Shown: one piece after another, positions 41,689-50,582 of the stretch
Position numbering within the stretch: position 1 is the first letter of the stretch
Layout: each line of letters opens with the position of its first letter
NCBI RefSeq assembly: GCF_008704795.1
Contig: NZ_CP023690.1
Location: 6,210,501 to 6,274,500 of the forward strand
Reading direction: 5' to 3'
Length of the DNA stretch: 64,000 nt
Source: Streptomyces spectabilis
GTDB lineage: Bacteria > Actinomycetota > Actinomycetes > Streptomycetales > Streptomycetaceae
Made by a program: the position numbers and the translations under genes
The notes under the pieces: model-generated
Database searches by the model: none
Told to the model about the DNA's origin: nothing
The model's input: only the letters and a program-made list of their open reading frames with translations

Positions 41689-43443
41689 ATGCCCAGGGAA
41701 TTCCAACGCGGCCACAAGGCCAAGATCAGTGACCTCACCGCGGGGACCGATCTGTACGTCGGCGTGCACATCGCTGCCCCCGGGCTGACCTTCGACATCA
41801 GTTGCTTCGGCCTCGACGCGGACGAGCGGTTGTCCGACGACCGCTACTTCATCTTCTTCAACCAGCCGAAGTCCCCGGAGGAGTCGCTCCAGCTCCTGGG
41901 CGCGCAGGCCGGTGACAACGAGTCCTTCCGCGTCACCCTCGACCGGATCCCGCCGCAGATCCAGAAGCTGTCGTTCACAGCCGCGATCGACGGCGCCGGG
42001 CAGATGTCCCAGATCGCCTCGGGCTACATCCGGATCGTCGCGGGCGGCGAGGAGGTGGCCCGCTACGCCTTCAACGGCGCGGAGTTCTCCACCGAGCGCG
42101 CGCTGATGCTCGGCGACTTCTATCTGAAGGACGTGTGGCGGTTCGCCGCGATCGGGCAGGGCTTCGACGGCGGCCTGGACGCGCTGCTGCGGAACTTCGG
42201 CGGTGAGGTCGCCGAGGACGAGCCCGCCGTGCCCGAGCCGCAGGCCCCGGCCGCGGCGCCCGGTTTCGCACCGCCCGGGGGCGCCACGCCGCCGCCCGCG
42301 TTCGCGGCCCCGGCAGCCCCGGCAGCCCCGGCAGCCCCGGCAGCCCCGGCAGCCCCGGCAGCCCCGGCAGCCCCGGCAGCCCCGGCCCCCGCGCCGACTC
42401 CCGCCCCGGCGCCCCCGGCGCCCCCCGCCCCCGCGCAGCACACCCCGCTTCCCGCGAGCGTGACGCCGCCGCCCGCGCCGGCCCCGGCCGCCCCGTCGGT
42501 GCACGCCGCGCAGACCATCGTGGCCCCGCTGGGCCAGCCGAGCGGCCCCGTTCCGCCACCGGCGCCCGTTCCGCCCCAGGCACCCATGCCGCCGCAGGCG
42601 CCCCAGACCCCGTACGGCCAGCCGCAGGGCTACGGCCAGCAGCCCTCGGCACCCCTGCCGCCCGGCTACGGCCAGCCGTCCGCGCCGCCGCCCCCCGGGT
42701 ACGGCCAGCCCACCGCGCCTCCGCCGCCCGGGTACGGCCAGCAGCCCCCGGCCCCGGTCCCCGGCCAGGCGGCCCCGCAGGGCGCCGGTGTGGCCGCCGC
42801 GCTCCAGAAGTACCGCGAGGCGGGCACCGGCCAGCGCTGGACGCAGCAGAACGAGAAGATGGTCCGCATCGACCTGAACGTCGGCGGCCAGCCCGTGCTC
42901 GCCCGGCAGGGCAGCATGGTGCTCTACCAGGGCAAGGTCGAGTTCAGCTACAAGGGCGCGGGCTTCGCGGGCCGCGTCGTGGGCAACGCCACCGGCCAGG
43001 AGATGCAGCTGATGCGCTGCACGGGCCGCGGCCAGGTGTTCCTCGCCGAAGAGGGCACCCACCTGCACCCCATCGAGCTCCAGGGGGACGCCATCTGCGT
43101 CTCCGCGGAGAACGTCCTCGCCTTCGACGAGTCCCTCCAGCACGAGGTGCGCCGCATCGAAGGGCACGGCATCCCCGGTGGCGCGCTGTTCGTCATGCAG
43201 TTCCAGGGCAGCGGCACCGTCGTCGTGAAGACGCACGGCACGCCCGTCGTGCTGCCGGTGACCCCGACCACCTTCGCCGACTGCCACGCCGTCGTCGCCT
43301 GGTCGGCCGCCGCACAGGCGATCGTGTCCAGCCAGGTCAGGCTGCGCGGCAACGCCTCCGCGGGCTCCACGGGGGAGAGCGTGAACCTCCAGTTCCGTGG
43401 TGCGCCCGGCAATTTCATCGTCGTCCAGCCGTACGAGGTCTGA
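41689..43443 (+). CDS. TerD-AIM24 fusion protein with Pro/Ala-rich linker
   Basis: A 584-residue protein in three parts. Residues 1-180 are TerD-like: GVHIAAPGLTFDISCFGLDA and DRYFIFFNQPKSP match the calcium-binding TerD core of tellurite-resistance and stress proteins. Residues about 185-375 are a low-complexity linker: a run of AAP triplets, then repeated Pro-rich GYGQ units. Residues about 380-584 are an AIM24 beta-helix-like domain (KMVRIDLNVGGQPVLARQGSMV...), the family of yeast mitochondrial Aim24. ATG 41689 with GGGGGA upstream. It is followed by two AIM24-only genes, so the three products may form a complex. Confidence 0.88.
   Translation: MPREFQRGHKAKISDLTAGTDLYVGVHIAAPGLTFDISCFGLDADERLSDDRYFIFFNQPKSPEESLQLLGAQAGDNESFRVTLDRIPPQIQKLSFTAAIDGAGQMSQIASGYIRIVAGGEEVARYAFNGAEFSTERALMLGDFYLKDVWRFAAIGQGFDGGLDALLRNFGGEVAEDEPAVPEPQAPAAAPGFAPPGGATPPPAFAAPAAPAAPAAPAAPAAPAAPAAPAAPAPAPTPAPAPPAPPAPAQHTPLPASVTPPPAPAPAAPSVHAAQTIVAPLGQPSGPVPPPAPVPPQAPMPPQAPQTPYGQPQGYGQQPSAPLPPGYGQPSAPPPPGYGQPTAPPPPGYGQQPPAPVPGQAAPQGAGVAAALQKYREAGTGQRWTQQNEKMVRIDLNVGGQPVLARQGSMVLYQGKVEFSYKGAGFAGRVVGNATGQEMQLMRCTGRGQVFLAEEGTHLHPIELQGDAICVSAENVLAFDESLQHEVRRIEGHGIPGGALFVMQFQGSGTVVVKTHGTPVVLPVTPTTFADCHAVVAWSAAAQAIVSSQVRLRGNASAGSTGESVNLQFRGAPGNFIVVQPYEV
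42313..42384 (+). repeat. 9-bp tandem repeat array encoding the AAP linker
   Basis: Eight perfect GCAGCCCCG units in frame, encoding repeated Ala-Ala-Pro in the linker of the TerD-AIM24 fusion. Length changes would keep the frame. Confidence 0.95.
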
Positions 43444-43454
43444 GGGAGCCCGTC

Positions 43455-44135
43455 ATGAACCAGCCACTCGCGGGCTACGCCCCGGCCCCTGTCGCCGCGC
43501 GCATGGAGAACCACGGCCACCACATGGTCAAGGTCGCCATGCAGACCGGAAACGACCTCTTCGCGCGCGTGGGCTCGATGGTCGCCTACGAAGGGTTCGT
43601 GCAGTACGAGCCGAACCCGCCCGCCGTCCGCCAGATTGCCCGTGACTGGATCACCGGCGAGGGCGCCCCGCTGATGAAGTGCTCCGGAGACGGTCTGCTG
43701 TACCTCGCCGACTACGGGGCGGACGTCGTCGTCATCAACCTGGCGGGCGACTCGCTCTCGGTGAACGGCACCAACCTCCTCGCCTTCGACGCGGGCCTCC
43801 AGTGGGGCGTCGAGCGGGTCAAGGGCCTCGCGAAGTTCGCGGGCCAGGGCCTGTGGAACATCAAGGTCTCCGGGCAGGGCTGGGTGGCGCTGACCTCGCG
43901 CGGCACGCCCATCGTCGTCGACTGCGGCCGCGGCGAGGACGAGACGTACGTGGACCCCGACGCCCTGATCGCCTGGTCGCCGAACCTGAAGGTGAAGGGC
44001 AAGCGCAGCTTCAAGGCCGGTTCCCTGATCGGACGCGGCAGCGGCGAGGCCTACCAGATGGGCTTCTCCGGGGAGGGCATCGTCGTCGTACAGCCCAGTG
44101 AGGACAGCACCGACCGCCTCCGGATCCGGAGCTGA
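43455..44135 (+). CDS. AIM24-family protein (second of three)
   Basis: A 226-residue AIM24-domain protein that follows the fusion gene after 11 bases, with GAGGGAG as ribosome site. Landmarks include NDLFARVGSMVAYEG, GLLYLADYGADVVVINL and GQGWVALTSRGTPIVVDCG. No signal peptide or membrane segment. The family folds as a beta-barrel or beta-helix. In bacteria its biochemical role is undefined, and it often occurs as adjacent paralogues with Ter-type proteins. Confidence 0.88.
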   Translation: MNQPLAGYAPAPVAARMENHGHHMVKVAMQTGNDLFARVGSMVAYEGFVQYEPNPPAVRQIARDWITGEGAPLMKCSGDGLLYLADYGADVVVINLAGDSLSVNGTNLLAFDAGLQWGVERVKGLAKFAGQGLWNIKVSGQGWVALTSRGTPIVVDCGRGEDETYVDPDALIAWSPNLKVKGKRSFKAGSLIGRGSGEAYQMGFSGEGIVVVQPSEDSTDRLRIRS

Positions 44136-44149
44136 GGGGGAGCACCACC

Positions 44150-44905
44150 ATGCAGAGCTCGCTTTTCGCGCACTCCGAGCAGCAGTCCCAGGAGCGCTAC
44201 ACCGTCCAGAACCCGCAGCTGCTGCGCGTCGCCCTGGAGGGGCACGACGACGTCCTCGCCCGCAAGGGCGCCATGGTCGCCTATCAGGGGCTCGTCGAGT
44301 TCGACGCCGAGTTCCAGTCCGGGGGACAGCGGCGGGCCCGCGCGCACACGGGTGAGGGCCTGGACCTGATGCGCTGCCACGGCCAGGGCACCGTCTACTT
44401 CGCGAACCTCGCCCAGTACATCCACGTCGTGGACGTGGAGCAGGACGGCCTGACGGTGGACAGCTCCTACGTCCTCGCCATGGACTCCTCGCTGTCCCAC
44501 CAGGTGATCGCGGTGGACAGCCAGTACGGGATCTCCGGCTCCGGCAAGTACCAGCTGAACATCACCGGGCGCGGCAAGGTCGCCCTGATGACATCGGGGC
44601 AGCCGCTGATGCTCCAGGTCACCCCGGACCGGTACGTCAACGCCGACGCGGACGCGATCGTCGCCTGGTCCAGCGGTCTGCGGGTGCAGATGCAGGCGCA
44701 GACGCACTCCTCGGGCGTGTGGCGGCGCCGCGGCAACACCGGCGAGGGCTGGGAGCTCAGCTTCATGGGGCAGGGCTACGCGCTCGTCCAGCCCAGCGAG
44801 CTGCTGCCGCCGCAGCACGCCCAGATCGGCCAGGGGGCACGCGCCCAGTTCGGCGTGGGACAGCAGGGCGCGCGGGGACAGAACCAGAGCAACGTCTGGA
44901 ACTGA
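44150..44905 (+). CDS. AIM24-family protein (third of three)
   Basis: A 251-residue AIM24-domain protein, 14 bases after the preceding paralogue, with GAGGGGGAG as ribosome site. Landmarks are DDVLARKGAMVAYQGLVEFD, GTVYFANLAQYIHVVDVE and GRGKVALMTSGQPLMLQV. The last 35 residues are Gln/Gly-rich and disordered. It ends just before the 44-base palindromic terminator, so it is the last gene of this three-gene operon. Confidence 0.88.
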   Translation: MQSSLFAHSEQQSQERYTVQNPQLLRVALEGHDDVLARKGAMVAYQGLVEFDAEFQSGGQRRARAHTGEGLDLMRCHGQGTVYFANLAQYIHVVDVEQDGLTVDSSYVLAMDSSLSHQVIAVDSQYGISGSGKYQLNITGRGKVALMTSGQPLMLQVTPDRYVNADADAIVAWSSGLRVQMQAQTHSSGVWRRRGNTGEGWELSFMGQGYALVQPSELLPPQHAQIGQGARAQFGVGQQGARGQNQSNVWN

Positions 44906-44926
44906 GCCCGGCACACACCCGGCAGA

Positions 44927-44970
44927 CATGGGTAAGGGGCGGTCGCCATGGCGACCGCCCCTTACCCATG
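44927..44970. terminator. perfect 44-bp palindrome acting as bidirectional terminator
   Basis: A perfect 22+22 base inverted repeat without spacer, centred on CCATGG (44946-44951). It lies 22 bases after the AIM24 stop (plus strand) and 33 bases beyond the Nudix gene end (minus strand), so it can terminate both transcripts. Confidence 0.85.
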
Positions 44971-45002
44971 CCGCACGGCCGGACGCCGTCACACCGGCGC
45001 CG

Positions 45003-45533
45003 TCACACCGGAAGGCGCTCCCGCGTGGCCTCCACGAGCCGGACGACGGACTCGTCGGCCACGCCCCCCACCTCGTCGTAGGCGAACCAGCGCAGGTCCA
45101 GGGACTCGTCGCTGATCGCCGCCACCGCGCCGGACGGCGCGAGGGCGGCGTACTGCACGTCCAGGTGCTGGGTGCAGGGGCCCGGGATCGGGTGGCGGTC
45201 CAGGCGCACCGGGCCGCCCGGCAGCAGGGTCAGGCCCCGCACTCCGGACTCCTCGGTGGCCTCGCGCAGCGCCGCCTCCGCGAGGGTGGCGTCGCCCGGC
45301 TCGCAGTGGCCGCCCATCTGGAGCCACATGCCCAGCTTCTTGTGGAGCGTGAGCAGCACGCGCCCGCGGGACGGGTCGACGACCAGCGCGCTGGCGGTCA
45401 CGTGCCCGTCCGTGCAGGCCTTCCACATGCCGTCCTCGGGGTGGGCCGACAGATGGTCCAAGTAGTACTGCCGCAGGTCTTCCTGGTGCTCGTACGCCTT
45501 CAGCACGAGCACCGCGTCGTCGCGGAGGGTCAC
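45003..45533 (-). CDS. Nudix hydrolase
   Basis: A 176-residue Nudix protein with a complete box, GGHCEPGDATLAEAALREAT followed by EESGV. Hydrophobic strands on both sides fit the fold. Family members cleave nucleoside diphosphates linked to another group; the substrate here is unknown. The GTG start overlaps the stop of the DUF2342 gene by four bases (GTGA), so the two are translationally coupled. Confidence 0.92.
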   Translation of the reverse strand: MTLRDDAVLVLKAYEHQEDLRQYYLDHLSAHPEDGMWKACTDGHVTASALVVDPSRGRVLLTLHKKLGMWLQMGGHCEPGDATLAEAALREATEESGVRGLTLLPGGPVRLDRHPIPGPCTQHLDVQYAALAPSGAVAAISDESLDLRWFAYDEVGGVADESVVRLVEATRERLPV

Positions 45534-47008
45534 TTGCCGTCGTCGCCCTTGCCCTCGGAGGAGTCGCCCTCAGGGGAGCCGCCCTCGGCGGAGCCGTCGC
45601 CCTTCGTGAGGTCCGGCTTGCCGGACGCGCCGCCGTGCGCCGCCTCGCCGAGCATCTTGTCCAGCTCGGAGAAGTCCAGCTGCTCGCGGTGCACGAAGCC
45701 GTCCGGGTCGTCCAGGTCGGACGCCGTGGGGAGCATGTCCGGGTGCGCCCACAGGCCGTCGCGGCCGTCGACCCCGCGCGCGTCCGTGAGCGAGGCCCAC
45801 AGGCGCGAGGCGTCCCGCAGCCGGCGCGGGCGCAGCTCCAGGCCGATGAGCGTCGCGAACGTCTGCTCGGCGGGCCCGCCGGTGGCGCGACGGCGGCGCA
45901 GCGTCTCGCGCAGCGCGTCGGCCGACGACAGGCGCGGCTTGGCGGCCGCGTGCACGACCGCGTCCACCCAGCCCTCGACGAGGGCGAGGGCCGTCTCCAG
46001 GCGGGCCAGGGCGGCCTTCTGCTCGGGGGAGTCCTCGGGCTGGAACATGCCCTGCTGGAGGGCTTCCTGGAGCTGCTCGGGGTTCTGCGGGTCGAACTGG
46101 CCGACGACGTCTTCCAGCTTCGTCGTGTCGACCTTGATGCCGCGGGCATAGCCCTCGACGGCGCCGAACAGGTGCGAGCGCAGCCACGGCACGTGGGCGA
46201 AGAGCCGCTGGTGGGCGGCCTCGCGCAGGGCCAGATACAGCCGCACCTCGTCCATCGGGACGCTGAGGTCCTTGCCGAACGCGGTCACGTTCACCGGCAG
46301 GAGGGCCGCGCGGCCCGCCGGGCCGAGGGGCAGGCCGATGTCCGTGGAACCGACGACCTCGCCCGCGAGGACGCCCACGGCCTGGCCGATCTGCTGGCCG
46401 AACATGGCGCCGCCCATGGAGCGCATCATGCCGATCAGCGGGCCCGCCATGGCCTGCATCTCCTCGGGCAGGACATCGCCCATGGCCATGCCGACGCGCT
46501 CGGCGACGGGGTCGACCAGCTCCTTCCACGCCGGCAGGGTCGCCTCGACCCACTCGGCGCGGCTCCAGGCCACGGCCGTGCCGGAGCCGGAGGGCAGCGA
46601 CGTGGCGTCGTCCAGCCAGAGGTCGGCCAGGCGCACGGCCTCCTCGACGGCGGTCCGCTCGGCGGGGCCGACGCTGGCGTCCTTGGTGCCGTCGGCCGTG
46701 CCCTGGGCGACGGTCTGGCGGGCGATGTCCTTGGCCATGTCCCAGTTCACGGGACCGCCCTCGTACGACAGCATCTGACCGAGCTGCTGGAAGGCGGCGC
46801 CCAGGTCGCTGGGGTTCATGGAGCCGAACATCGCGGCGAACGGGTTGTCCCCGCCGCCGGGGCCGCCCAGGCCGGGCACACCGAAGCCGAACGGGTTCCC
46901 GGGGCCACCGGAACCCTGTCCCCCTCCGGGGGTGTCCTTCTTCTTGCCCTCGTCGCCGTCCTCCGGCTCCTCCGGCGGAAGGCCGAATCCGAATGGGGTG
47001 TCACTCAC
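45530..47008 (-). CDS. zinc-dependent metalloprotease-like protein (DUF2342)
   Basis: A 492-residue member of the DUF2342/zincin-like actinobacterial family (Rv3195 in M. tuberculosis, from memory). The N terminus is Gly/Pro/Phe-rich (FGFG repeats) and disordered, and the C terminus is Ser/Glu/Gly-rich. The core holds REAAHQRLFAHVPWL, the family's histidine motif, and EGWVDAVVHAA. There is no classical HExxH, so protease activity rests on fold assignment. GTG 47008 follows GAGGAAA. It heads an operon with the Nudix gene. It is probably cytoplasmic. Confidence 0.88.
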   Translation of the reverse strand: MSDTPFGFGLPPEEPEDGDEGKKKDTPGGGQGSGGPGNPFGFGVPGLGGPGGGDNPFAAMFGSMNPSDLGAAFQQLGQMLSYEGGPVNWDMAKDIARQTVAQGTADGTKDASVGPAERTAVEEAVRLADLWLDDATSLPSGSGTAVAWSRAEWVEATLPAWKELVDPVAERVGMAMGDVLPEEMQAMAGPLIGMMRSMGGAMFGQQIGQAVGVLAGEVVGSTDIGLPLGPAGRAALLPVNVTAFGKDLSVPMDEVRLYLALREAAHQRLFAHVPWLRSHLFGAVEGYARGIKVDTTKLEDVVGQFDPQNPEQLQEALQQGMFQPEDSPEQKAALARLETALALVEGWVDAVVHAAAKPRLSSADALRETLRRRRATGGPAEQTFATLIGLELRPRRLRDASRLWASLTDARGVDGRDGLWAHPDMLPTASDLDDPDGFVHREQLDFSELDKMLGEAAHGGASGKPDLTKGDGSAEGGSPEGDSSEGKGDDGK

Positions 47009-47200
47009 GGGTTTCCTCGGCTCGTAAGGCCACCGGATCTGGGTCCGGCGGCGGCTGCCCGACAACACCCCCCAGCGTAGACACCGTGACGGGATCGGGC
47101 CTCGGTGCTCCGCCGCCTCGGGGGCTGCGGCAGGATGGATGCCACCTGGTACGTACGCGTCATTCGCATACGTACTGAAGACAACCGCTGGAGACGCCCG

Positions 47201-48313
47201 GTGAGTTCCCCAGATCCGCAGGTTCGCGCAGCGCGAAACCCTTCGACCCCGGCCCCCGTACGCGGGCCTGTCGTCGCCGTGACCGGCGCCGCGGCGGGCG
47301 TCGGCGCGCTGCTGACCGAGCGCCTGGCCGAGTCCGACGAGATCAAGCAGGTCGTGGCCATCGACGAGCGGCGCGGCGAGTGCGCGGCGGCCCAGTGGCA
47401 CATCCTGGACGTCCGTGACCCCGCGATCGCCGAGAAGCTGCGCGGCGTGGACGTCGTCGTGCACCTCGCACTCGACCTCGACCTGGAGACCGACGGGGCG
47501 GCCCGTACCGCGTACAACGTACGCGGTACGCAGACCGTGCTGACCGCGGCCGCCGCCGCGGGGGTGCACCGGGTCGTGCTGTGCACCTCGGCGATGGTCT
47601 ACGGAGCCCTCGCCGACAACGAACTGCCCCTCTCCGAAGACGCCGAACTGCGGGCGACCGCGGAGGCCACCGGAGTCGGCGACCTCCTGGAGATCGAGCG
47701 CCTCGCCCGGCGCGCACCCCGGGCGCATCCCGGCCTGAACGTCACCGTGGTGCGGCCCGCCGTCCTCGTCGGCGGCACCGACACCGCGCTGACCCGGTAC
47801 TTCGAGTCGCCCCGGCTGCTCGTCGTCGCCGGGTCCCGGCCCGCCTGGCAGTTCTGCCACGTCGACGACCTGTGCAGCGCCCTGGAGTACGCCGTCCTGG
47901 AGAAGGTCGAGGGCGAGCTGGCCGTCGGCTGCGACGGCTGGCTGGAGCAGGAGGAGGTCGAGGAGCTGAGCGGGATCCGGCGCATGGAGCTGCCGTCCGC
48001 CGTCGCCCTGGGGGCGGCCGCGCGGCTGCACCGCATCGGGCTCACGCCGTCTCCCGCCGGGGACCTCGCGTACACGATGTACCCCTGGGTCGTCAGCGGC
48101 AGCCGACTGCACGACGCGGGGTGGCGGCCGCAGTGGACCAACGAGGAGGTCCTCGCGGAACTCCTCGAGGAGGTCGCGGGACGGCGGACCGTGGCGGGGC
48201 GGCGGCTCGGGCGCAAGGACGCGACGGCGGCGGGGGCCGCGGGGGCCACCGTGGCGCTGCTGGGCACCGCCGCCCTGGTGCGGCGGGCCCGGAAGGCGCG
48301 GCGGCGGCTCTGA
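47201..48313 (+). CDS. extended SDR / NAD-dependent epimerase-like protein
   Basis: A 370-residue protein with a Rossmann start VVAVTGAAAGVGALLTE, DVVVHLALDLDLE, the SAMVYGA motif where the catalytic tyrosine sits, and QFCHVDDLCSALEYA, as in nucleotide-sugar epimerases. YGA is followed by LADN rather than the usual xK, so the catalytic lysine of YxxxK is not obvious and activity is uncertain. The last 30 residues form a hydrophobic helix followed by Arg/Lys, a likely C-terminal membrane anchor. GTG start with GGAGA. Substrate unknown. Confidence 0.85.
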   Translation: MSSPDPQVRAARNPSTPAPVRGPVVAVTGAAAGVGALLTERLAESDEIKQVVAIDERRGECAAAQWHILDVRDPAIAEKLRGVDVVVHLALDLDLETDGAARTAYNVRGTQTVLTAAAAAGVHRVVLCTSAMVYGALADNELPLSEDAELRATAEATGVGDLLEIERLARRAPRAHPGLNVTVVRPAVLVGGTDTALTRYFESPRLLVVAGSRPAWQFCHVDDLCSALEYAVLEKVEGELAVGCDGWLEQEEVEELSGIRRMELPSAVALGAAARLHRIGLTPSPAGDLAYTMYPWVVSGSRLHDAGWRPQWTNEEVLAELLEEVAGRRTVAGRRLGRKDATAAGAAGATVALLGTAALVRRARKARRRL

Positions 48314-48486
48314 GGCCCGCCTGGCCCCCTCACGGCCGCCCTCACGGCCCCCCTCACGGCCCCGGTCCGCCCCGACCGGCCGGGGGCCCATAGCGGGCGG
48401 AGTCGTAGAGAGGGCCAAGCGGCCCGCGCGCGGGCTGGGGGATAGCGCTATTCCTCCGGGTCCCTCCCGTGCGGCACCATGGCCCC

Positions 48487-48951
48487 ATGGCACGTACTCC
48501 GATCGATCACCCGGGTGAGCAGGCGGCCGAGGAGCCGATTCGACTCCTTGCGATCCGGGACACGCCGCTCTCGCTCGACGAGGTCTTCCGGGCCGTCGGT
48601 GACGACGCCGCGGGCGGCACGGCACTGTTCGTCGGGACGGTGCGCGACCACGACGGGGGCGCGGACGTGGACGCGCTCGCGTACTCCAGTCACCCCACCG
48701 CCGAGGCGGAGCTGCGAAGGGTCGCGGAGAAGGTCGTCGCGGACTTCCCCGTGCGGGCCCTGGCCGCCGTGCACCGCGTCGGTGACCTCGCCATCGGTGA
48801 CATCGCGGTCGTCGTCGCCGTCTCCTGCCCGCACCGGGCCGAGGCCTTCGCGGCCTGCCGCAAGCTGATCGACGACCTCAAGCACGAGGTGCCCATCTGG
48901 AAGCACCAGACCTTCTCCGACGGCCAGGAGGAGTGGGTCGGGGCCTGCTAG
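48487..48951 (+). CDS. moaE: MoaE, molybdopterin synthase catalytic subunit
   Basis: A 154-residue MoaE: TALFVGTVRDHDGG, AYSSHPTAEAELRRV, AVHRVGDLAIGDIAVVVAV and the catalytic KHEVPIWKHQTF are all present. It makes molybdopterin with thiocarboxylated MoaD, which is loaded by MoeB/MoeZ-type enzymes such as that at 14.8 kb. No MoaD is encoded in this window. No strong ribosome site precedes ATG 48487; a GTG six codons earlier is possible. Confidence 0.94.
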   Translation: MARTPIDHPGEQAAEEPIRLLAIRDTPLSLDEVFRAVGDDAAGGTALFVGTVRDHDGGADVDALAYSSHPTAEAELRRVAEKVVADFPVRALAAVHRVGDLAIGDIAVVVAVSCPHRAEAFAACRKLIDDLKHEVPIWKHQTFSDGQEEWVGAC

Positions 48952-49113
48952 CGCCCGCCCGACGGGCCGGCGCGGCCCCGTACGGACCGCCGCAGGCGCC
49001 GCGCCCGCGGAGCTCCGGTTGCGTAACCGCACCCCTGCCGTGAGCGTTGTCGGAGCGGCGGGTTAATCTGCTGATCAGTCAGTTGTGGTCGCTCATGGGG
49101 TCGGGAGGTCGAC

Positions 49114-49293
49114 ATGGCATCACTTGCCTGGTTGCTCATTCCACTTCTGGCGGCGGTCGGCGCCGGTCTGTGGGCCCTTTTGGCCCACCGCAACCGCGAG
49201 AGCGGGAAGACCGGCGACATCAGCGAGCTGAACGGCTACGCGGCGTTCCGCAAGGCGATGGAGAAGACCCACTCGGGTACCGACGCCGTCTGA
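49114..49293 (+). CDS. 59-aa single-span membrane protein
   Basis: A 59-residue protein. One membrane helix (LAWLLIPLLAAVGAGLWALL, residues 4-23) is followed by a polar tail with conserved-looking ELNGYAAFRKAMEK. ATG 49114 has GGGAGG nine bases upstream, and codon use is strongly GC-biased as in real genes. It lies 108 bases before the PDZ-Lon protease gene on the same strand. I know this short protein as a conserved hypothetical beside that protease in Streptomyces; it may be a partner or substrate, but that is a guess. Confidence 0.82.
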   Translation: MASLAWLLIPLLAAVGAGLWALLAHRNRESGKTGDISELNGYAAFRKAMEKTHSGTDAV

Positions 49294-49401
49294 TCCGCGG
49301 TCCCCGCGACGCCCGGGGGACCGCCCGGCGGCCCGCCCGCCCGGGCCCGTACGGACCGGCCCCGGGGGTGCCCTCACAGGACCGTCCCGTACTGTCGTTC
49401 C

Positions 49402-50496
49402 ATGCCACGCCGCACGGCGACGCTGCTCGCCTCCACCCTGATGCTCATCGCGCTGCTCTGCGCGGGAGTGCTCATCAAAGTGCCGTACTCGGAGATGTCC
49501 CCCGGGCCGACGGTGAACACCCTGGGTGACCACGACGGCGAGCCGGTGCTCCAGATCTCGGGCCGCAAGACGTACCCCACGACCGGGCACCTGAACATGA
49601 CGACGGTCCGGGTCACCAGCGCCGACTACAAGATGAACCTCGCCGAGGCCGTCTACGGCTGGCTCGCGCACGACAACATCGTCGTCCCGCACGAGACGCT
49701 GTACCCGGACGGCAAGACCGAGCAGCAGTCGACCCAGGAGAACGCCGAGGAGTTCAGCCAGTCCCAGGAGAGCGCGAAGGTCGCCGCCCTGAAGCAGCTG
49801 GACATCCCGGTGAAGACCCAGGTCGTCGTCGGCAGCGTCTTCAAGGACAGCCCGGCCGAGGGCCGGCTGCACGCGGGCGACGTCATCAAGAGCGTGGACG
49901 GCACGGCCGTGAAGAAGACCCCGGACGTGGCGAAGCTCGTCACCCGGCACAAGCCCGGCGAAACCGTCACGTTCACCGTCGTACCGGTCAAGGAGGCGGC
50001 CGCAGCCGAGAAGGCGGGCAAGGAGCCGACCAGGACCGAGGACGTCAAGATCACCACGGAGAAGTCCGACGACGCGGGGAAGGCCCGGGCGATCGTCGGC
50101 ATCCAGGCCGGGACCGACCACACCTTCCCGTTCACCATCGACATCAAGCTCGCCGACGTGGGCGGGCCCAGCGCGGGCCTGATGTTCGCGCTCGGCATCG
50201 TCGACAAGGTCACGCCGGGTGACCTCACGGGCGGCAAGTTCGTCGCGGGCACCGGCACGATCGACGACGACGGCAAGGTCGGCCCGATCGGCGGCATCGA
50301 GATGAAGACCGTCGGCGCACGCGACAAGGGCGCGGAGTACTTCCTCACGCCCAAGGACAACTGCGCGACCGCCGCGAGCGACGTCCCCGACGGGCTCACG
50401 CTGGTCAAGGTGGACACCATCGCCGACGCGGTGAAGTCCCTCGACAAGATCCGCAAGGGAGACACCGCCGGCCTGCCGCAGTGCACCAAGGGCTGA
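49402..50496 (+). CDS. membrane-anchored PDZ/Lon-type serine protease (YlbL family)
   Basis: A 364-residue protease. An N-terminal signal anchor (LLASTLMLIALLCAGVLI) is followed by a PDZ domain (about 150-215) and a Lon-type S16 domain. The catalytic serine is S257 in GGPSAGLM and the lysine K302 in GGIEMKTVGA, the Ser-Lys dyad of Lon proteases, without an ATPase. It acts outside the membrane. The family member in Bacillus, YlbL, degrades a cell-division inhibitor; the M. tuberculosis relative is Rv3194c. Two further Cys near the end (DNCAT and LPQCTKG) may pair. Confidence 0.93.
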   Translation: MPRRTATLLASTLMLIALLCAGVLIKVPYSEMSPGPTVNTLGDHDGEPVLQISGRKTYPTTGHLNMTTVRVTSADYKMNLAEAVYGWLAHDNIVVPHETLYPDGKTEQQSTQENAEEFSQSQESAKVAALKQLDIPVKTQVVVGSVFKDSPAEGRLHAGDVIKSVDGTAVKKTPDVAKLVTRHKPGETVTFTVVPVKEAAAAEKAGKEPTRTEDVKITTEKSDDAGKARAIVGIQAGTDHTFPFTIDIKLADVGGPSAGLMFALGIVDKVTPGDLTGGKFVAGTGTIDDDGKVGPIGGIEMKTVGARDKGAEYFLTPKDNCATAASDVPDGLTLVKVDTIADAVKSLDKIRKGDTAGLPQCTKG

Positions 50497-50514
50497 GCGC
50501 CCGGGAACGGCCGC

Positions 50515-50537
50515 GGCCGGGGCGGACGACCCCGGCC
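50515..50537. terminator. terminator-like hairpin between convergent genes
   Basis: GGCCGGGG (50515-50522) pairs with CCCCGGCC (50530-50537) around a seven-base loop. It lies between the stops of the PDZ-Lon gene and the PPA1309 gene, so it can serve both. Confidence 0.6.
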
Positions 50538-50582
50538 CCGGCCACGTACCCGGTCAGTTGGTGTGGAGCTGCCGCGGCGCGG

